A stretch of 64,000 nt of DNA from Crambe crambe. Taxonomy: Eukaryota; Porifera; Demospongiae; Poecilosclerida; Crambeidae. Position numbers and translations under genes: made by a program. This document shows positions 58,601-64,000 of this stretch, piece by piece; position 1 is the first letter of the stretch, and each line of letters begins with the position of its first letter. The notes beneath the pieces are model-generated. The model did not search any database, was not told where the DNA came from, and worked only from the letters and a program-made list of their open reading frames with translations. Where the stretch lies: positions 3,795,488 through 3,859,487 of the forward strand of contig OZ004585.1 of assembly GCA_963924555.1 (NCBI GenBank). The letters are read 5' to 3'.

Positions 58601-60105
58601 ATGGCACTTGAACGTGTTAATACTGGCCAATAAACTCATAACATATGATTATGTAACTTACTTCCATCAGGCATTTCTGGACATCCAACGTATGATCCCG
58701 CTAATCCCTTACTGGTCCATCCTCTCCGACCCCAAAACATTTCAGAAATTCGGCGTTTGTCTCCCTTCTCTCCTTCTAGCATGTTAAAGTACACACTGTT
58801 GTCCATCTTGCTCTTTTCAGAGTCAGACTCCTAAAGGTATATAGTTATTTTACCATGTTACATAATAGCATGGATTCATTCCATAATTGCAGGGGTCAGT
58901 GGAAAAAGGGGGACATGGAATTGGCATTAGAAGGAGTTTTTTTCTCGAATTTTGACTTGAAAGTTGATGATCACAAAACACTGTACTCGGGAATATCATA
59001 TTGGGAAGCATTGAATCTCTCTGATAATGCAACCCTGTTTGCAAATCCTCTTTATGACCAGGTATGGGCTTTTGCATCTGCTAATCTGCTATATAGGTTT
59101 ATAACAAACATTTTGGAAGTGAATTTTAAGGGAATGCATGCTCACTATCCGGAATAATAACTATGGTGTGACAGATTGTGCCTCAGCCTTCAAGGTGTTC
59201 ATCATCCCCGAGTCGACTTATTTGGCAAAATTGACATTGAGCTATCACTTCATCTTGAATTCACTCTAATGTCATAGGCCTCTCTGACATTAGCTTGCAA
59301 TGCTGCTACGGAGTACAAGTCACTTAGTTTTTGCTGAGGCACAGTGCTGAAGGCGACTATGGTATGTACATCTTATTAGTAGCACGCACGATGATGCACG
59401 ATGATGCGTATCGAGCACGTGCTTTAGTTCTAGCTCTAGCTAGCTAGCTAATACAAGCTGAAGAGAGTGCTGATGCTTCTTGGGCGTCTTTGCCAACAAA
59501 TCAAGCCCATTATGACATGCAGAGAACTGACTAACAGCAATGAACAAAAGCAACAGAGATTGCAAACTAGTAACCATTTGAAGTGCCAAAGAGAGAGCCA
59601 TGGGAGAATCTCAGATGTGACTTTGAGGCTTCCAAACAATGAGAGAATCCAGTACACATACTTCAATCAAGCTATGCATGAGAATAACCATTCAAGACGG
59701 CAGTTCGAAAGCATTGAACAGCAAGAATACTAGCTGTGGAAATACCAACCTCAACTACAATAAGCCATATTACTCAGTGTGCATTATTTAGAAAGTTTAA
59801 TAAATGTGTAATGCAAAAAAGGCACTGAGTTTTGTCATTTAAAAGATTAGGAATGCATTTGTAACACTTTCTTTCAGAATTTCGATGCAATAGAATGACT
59901 TTTAGGAGAGAGCCACATAATGACTACTCAATTTGTTTCAACATGTACGTACAAGTCACTTAATTTCTTCAACCAAGTTTAGCACCTACAAGTCACTTAG
60001 CATGTAGAAGTCTTACTAAATGCAGGATGGGCCACCCTATTTGGATAAAGAAACTTAAAAGCAAATGAGCTGGGTCTATGGCGTCAATAGGGAAGACTCT
60101 ATACT

Positions 60106-60136
<31 letters not shown>

Positions 60137-61161
60137 TTCATCTGTTGTATTTATTGTTGTAATAGCTGATGTCTTTACTTAGAGATTGAGTTAGATGGAA
60201 CTGTTACCTGTTGTAGCCCCATATACTTGGTGTCCAACCATCCGTACTCTGTATTACTTTTGTTTACTTCTGATAATGGGTAACTCAGACCTCCCCAGCG
60301 TTCACCTCCCTTACCTGCAATTTAGTCAACATGGAAGTATGTAAGAAAACAGTTGGCATGTATGGACAGGTGAAGTAGTCAATGTAAAATTGGGAGTGTC
60401 TCACACATAACACAACAAAAGAAATACTATTTGTCATATTTTTAGCAAAAATGCAATTTTAAAAATATGTATAAGGCTTTGTACAGTAGCTATGCAAGTC
60501 TGCAATAGAAATAAAAATAAATACATGTACCTTCTCCAAATGTTATACTTTTAAATCTTCTCAAAGTGTTCTTGGGTTTACTCCTCTTTCGTCCCTTTTC
60601 ACCACGTCCACTTCCTCCTCCTTTTGATGAACCAAGCAATTCTTCTTTAGAGCCTGCATATGAAATTATCCCAAGCAAAATACTAATTATTACAGAATAT
60701 AACTTTTTTGTGAAATGACTAATACCCTGATATCAACAGCCTTGCAAACAGCTATTGCCCCATGTTATACATTGTAAGCACACCATTATTGCATGCATGC
60801 TTTCTGTGAATAGAAGATGGAAGACTTTTAATCAGATCAGAGGTGCTGGATGTACCAATACAACAACAGATTAACTCTTGGAAAAGTAAGATAATCGTGC
60901 TTTAATACAAATGGAACTCACGATATTCTATAGGATTAGTTCCATAGCAACGCTGACTCAGGGCTCCTATACGATTGAATAAAACATGAACACAAGTCAA
61001 GGATGGACACAGGACAATTAGAGTTGTCTTGCAATGTACATTGAGAGCTTGAAACCAACCAGAACTTTAAGTGCTATCCAATCCCCACAAGACTTACCTA
61101 AGACCCTGACAGTCAAGTTAATTCTGGATAATGGCTCATAAAACCGTTTCAGCATCATCAT
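55698..61161 (-). CDS. MRPS5: Mitochondrial ribosomal protein uS5m
   Basis: Eleven exons read 61161-61098, 60966-60922, 60653-60531, 60314-60208, 58830-58662, 58573-58539, 58011-57924, 57857-57811, 57014-56840, 56393-56257, 55847-55698. All have GT-AG borders, all phases agree, and the sum is 379 residues. The N-terminus MMMLKRFYEPLSRINLTVRV is Arg-rich and amphipathic, fitting a mitochondrial targeting peptide. Exons 7-8 encode LKRVTNMTRGGREKTVSALV...GNRKGAVGFAVGKG, the S5 RNA-binding domain (from residue ~182). Exons 10-11 encode GTGLSCHRIITLICQLAGIK and GSTNPLNIVRAAMKGL, the S5 C-terminal domain. uS5m sits in the small mitoribosomal subunit near the decoding and mRNA-entry region. It is slightly shorter than the human protein (430). 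The 35-base sixth exon is needed to keep the frame. Intron 8 carries a minisatellite and intron 4 a poly-C run. Confidence 0.95.
57053..57517. repeat. 22-bp minisatellite in MRPS5 intron 8
   Basis: About 21 tandem copies of catgtagcacgtcatgtacgta, nearly perfect in the middle and degenerate at both ends. The unit contains TACGTACATG and GCACGTC, giving regularly spaced partial palindromes and CpGs every 22 bases. Confidence 0.97.
58855..59157 (+). pseudogene. Possible GABA-B receptor-like ectodomain fragment
   Basis: A 100-codon plus-strand frame lies antisense within MRPS5 intron 4. It includes MELALEGVFFSNF, then LFANPLYDQVWAFASANLLY, then ITNILEVNFKGMHAHYP. The order YD-x-VWA-x-A followed by an I-x-x-x-L..V.F.GM.G-like phrase resembles the ligand-binding region of metabotropic GABA-B-type receptors, a family expanded in sponges. 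No signal peptide, membrane helices or splice sites were identified. Interpretation as a transposed fragment is tentative. Confidence 0.4.
60107..60136. repeat. Poly-C run (30 bases) in MRPS5 intron 4
   Basis: Uninterrupted cytosines. The length is likely to be unreliable in any assembly. Confidence 0.95.
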
Positions 61162-64000
61162 TCCTCAGCAACATGAAGAGGGCGATCCTTTCCATATACA
61201 ACTGTCAGCTAGCTGGTAATGATCATCATTATCATTATCATTATCTTTTAATATCTACGCCTATCTGCGCTGCATTATGGTGCATTCACGATCGGCTGAT
61301 CGGTCAGCCCGGGCCCGATATAAAAGATGCTGGTAAGTCAGAGCTGCTCAGGTGAAAAGGTAAGTAAGCACAATAGCCAGAAACAAAAATGCTCACCACG
61401 CTCCCTGGTAAAGGGTTCATTAATCACTAACTCGTTTGTTGCTTACAAATAGTATTTCTGTATTTCCAACTGTGAGTACTGATATGATATCCAACTGACC
61501 TTTATATGACAGTGATCATGACTTGTGAAGGTTCTTATAAATGCTGAACCAGCAGGGTTACAGAAAGTATGAATCTGCAGTGCTAATGATCACAGAATCT
61601 ATTGGCAAAGTGTGATTGCCATGTCTAGTCTTATTTGATCCCAGACATTTCTCTAAAAGGAAAAAAACAGCTCCTTGAAGGGCAAGCTGTTGACAGGTCC
61701 AAACAGAGCCAGGTCCAAGCAGAGCCAGTTTATGAGTGGGTTGTATGAAAATCTTACACTGTTGGCAAACAATTTTTTTTCGAATATCACTCCTCTGGGT
61801 TCTGAATGGTAGCACTTCATTTAGGGGGTGTCCCTTTGGATAATTAAAACTGTAATACAAGCCTAAAGTTACTACAGCTAAGTATAAGGAGTGGTGTACT
61901 GTCGACCAGTGTGGACAGAACCCTGACTCCTTGTACTTAGCCTCATACCCAGGCCTTTTTTCCCTTCCCTTCCCCTGCAAAAGAGGTACGAGGCTATCCC
62001 TGTACTTATCTGCAGTAAGAGATTTAGCAATCAGTTGTGAATTCTATGCATTTCTACTATTTGGATAACTGTAGGAATGCTTCATTACAGTGGAACCTCA
62101 CTAGTAAGACCACCCCATGGGACTGCCCGAAACTGGTCTTTATTGAGGTATTCTCAGTTTTGAATATATTGTATTTAAATACTAATGTAAATTTGGGACT
62201 GGTCTCTGGTTCTGCATGTTTATGAGGTGGTCTTAAGCATGTACCTCCAACTGTATTACGTTAAATCCCAAGTCTTTAGCTTGATGATCAATGCAAGAGT
62301 ATCACGCATATGTGGGAGTAGGAAATCTGTGGCCCTAGTCTCGCACGCCAGCCTACATAATTCCTCTAGGTAATAGGGTGAGACTGTTGTCCTTGCTTAT
62401 TGAGAAATGAATTATAGGAGCATGAACGTCTAATGTGTTGTCTTAGGATAAAAGATAAACAGCATTAGTGCATACCAAAGAACAGGGTAATCATCACTGG
62501 TAGTGTATGGATTTAAATAAAAAACCCAATTATTAGATTTAAATTCAATTGTGTCCTCCCTATGTCACACCTATGCACAAACTTGTAAGTCCATCCTCCC
62601 ACGAACACAAACATTAAGTGCTGACAGTGCTATAACATTGTTCAAATATACAGTGGAAGCTGCGAGTAGTGGACATGGTGACCCAAGTACGTATGACCCT
62701 CGGGATCCAGCCTTTGAGAGGTTGCCCTATTTTTGTGTGCCTGTATAATAAGTTTAATTATAGTTTTAGATTGTCCTTTGTTGAGAGGTTTATCCTCTTT
62801 CATAGTGTCTTTTTATGAATATGACTGACTAAGTTGTAATTGTCTGGACAAATAGAAAAATGGCCAGTAGCCAGCAGTAATATTGCACAATGGAGATAGT
62901 CCACAGATCAAAGGAGAGACCCAGGTCTCTCTTTTTTACCTTTCAGGGATATAGCAGAGAGACCTGGGTCTCTCCTTTTTACTTTTCAGGGATATACGTA
63001 GCAGAGACCTGGATCCTGCTCAGGGTTGGTGGCTGTGGTTATGTAATGTCAATGCACCTTTTGATATTAATTTTATAAATTATTACTGTTCCTTTATCAT
63101 GAACCAGTGAATCTGATTGTTAATCCATTGAAGGTATAGGATATCATACTTCTTTTTTTTTTGCAGTAAATATACGGAGTCCTCTTTAAACTTTAATGAG
63201 ATGTGATTCCTAGTTCAAGGTTCAATCACTACACTCACTTCATTTTGGTAAGTTTCTTTTGAGCTAGTCTCTACCAGTGGAATACTACTAGGTTAAATTG
63301 GCTTATGAGGATTGAAGATATAGCATATAATGACTGATATTTGAGCACTATTAATTCAGCCATGCTAAGTGTACTGGCAGGTGTGGCAGCTGTACGCATG
63401 TACATTACGTCATAAATGATAAAGGATTTGCTCTATGTATGTACAAGGTACATTTCATAAATATGGCTTGCTGCTTTGGATCACAGGAGGTATATCTTGA
63501 ATTCATTCATAGACTGATTAGACTGGGGTTTGATTGGAAGTACAAAGTGCTTTGGTTGTCAGGGTGTCAGTACATAGAATGGGGTAAGACACCACCATAA
63601 AATAAAAAATGTTTTTAATTTTATTTGGGGGGGGGGGTCATTATAATGCTATTGTTCATTCAAATAGTTCTACTTGCATTCCAATTATGTCACTTTAACT
63701 ATTAAGGTGCTAGTCTTCGTGATGTTGGATCGTGTGGAATCAGTGGAAACCACTCACTCCTAATATGAAGGGAGCTCTATTTTTCAGCTACTGGTTGCCT
63801 CCAGAATGTGAGTTTCAATAGTCCAGAGTGCCATGACTGGTTGATTTTGTGTAACAAAATTAATGACAGGACTTACAGGGTATTGTGATATGTACATATA
63901 AAAAGACAGTGTTAATTGAGCTAGCTACAGCTAGAACTTGTAAGAGCTGGTTGGCCATCTTTGTGGCCAGGTGATCATCCATTTGACTCCTTTTTTTCAA
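61162..64000. other. Spacer upstream of MRPS5, repeats only
   Basis: The MRPS5 promoter should lie just above 61161. Further out are fragments of a cagtggaacctc-type element (62088-62100, with gaccac/gtggtc pieces to 62235, and a relative near 62651), and a direct repeat of ~60 bases with agagaccyrggtctctc and ttcagggatata (62914-63012). There is also an ATC-type microsatellite near 61230 and a poly-G run near 63630. The 140-codon minus frame at 61558-61980 shows no family features and ends in repeat-like cctcatacccaggcc sequence. No supported gene. Confidence 0.55.

Noticed and set aside
61558..61980. Minus-strand 140-codon frame
   Set aside because: No recognisable domain, and one end runs into repeat-like sequence; probably chance.

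Overview
This is eukaryotic nuclear DNA, most likely from a sponge (demosponge) or a similar early-branching animal. The sequence shows short GT-AG introns, AT-rich spacers full of inverted-repeat transposons, and lineage-expanded gene families: TPR-CHAT proteases, ankyrin-Death proteins and MYND-finger proteins with an N-terminal DUF4470-like domain. The species assignment is inference; no rRNA or organelle marker is present.

Layout. 0-6 kb: a hAT-like non-autonomous element and a complete but decayed 3.9 kb transposon with ~430-bp terminal inverted repeats. 6-33.5 kb: repeated copies of a divergent pair made of an ankyrin-Death gene (minus strand) and a DUF4470-MYND gene (plus strand). Unit A (6.2-14.5 kb) is dead. 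Unit B (16.2-27.9 kb) has a dead ankyrin half and an intact 1166-residue MYND gene. A further ankyrin scrap lies at 29.6 kb, and the one intact ankyrin-Death gene lies at 31.7-33.5 kb. 34-43 kb: repeats, a second hAT-like copy, a third 5'-truncated MYND copy (minus), then an ankyrin scrap joined to a CHAT scrap. 43.7-55.3 kb: two sulfotransferase-like genes, one broken and one intact, flank a head-to-head pair of TPR-CHAT genes that share a 113-bp intergenic region. 55.7-61.2 kb: an 11-exon gene for mitochondrial ribosomal protein uS5m (MRPS5), reconstructed with all phases consistent. 61.2-64 kb: repeats only.

Functionally, MRPS5 is housekeeping. The rest looks like a birth-and-death cluster. 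It encodes a Death-domain adaptor or receptor-like ankyrin protein, caspase-like CHAT proteases with visible His/Cys dyads, and large MYND proteins. All are organised as divergent pairs and repeatedly duplicated, truncated and shuffled. A role in innate immunity or regulated cell death is an attractive inference from domain content, but nothing here proves it. Frames, splice sites and motifs were read by eye; no database search was run.
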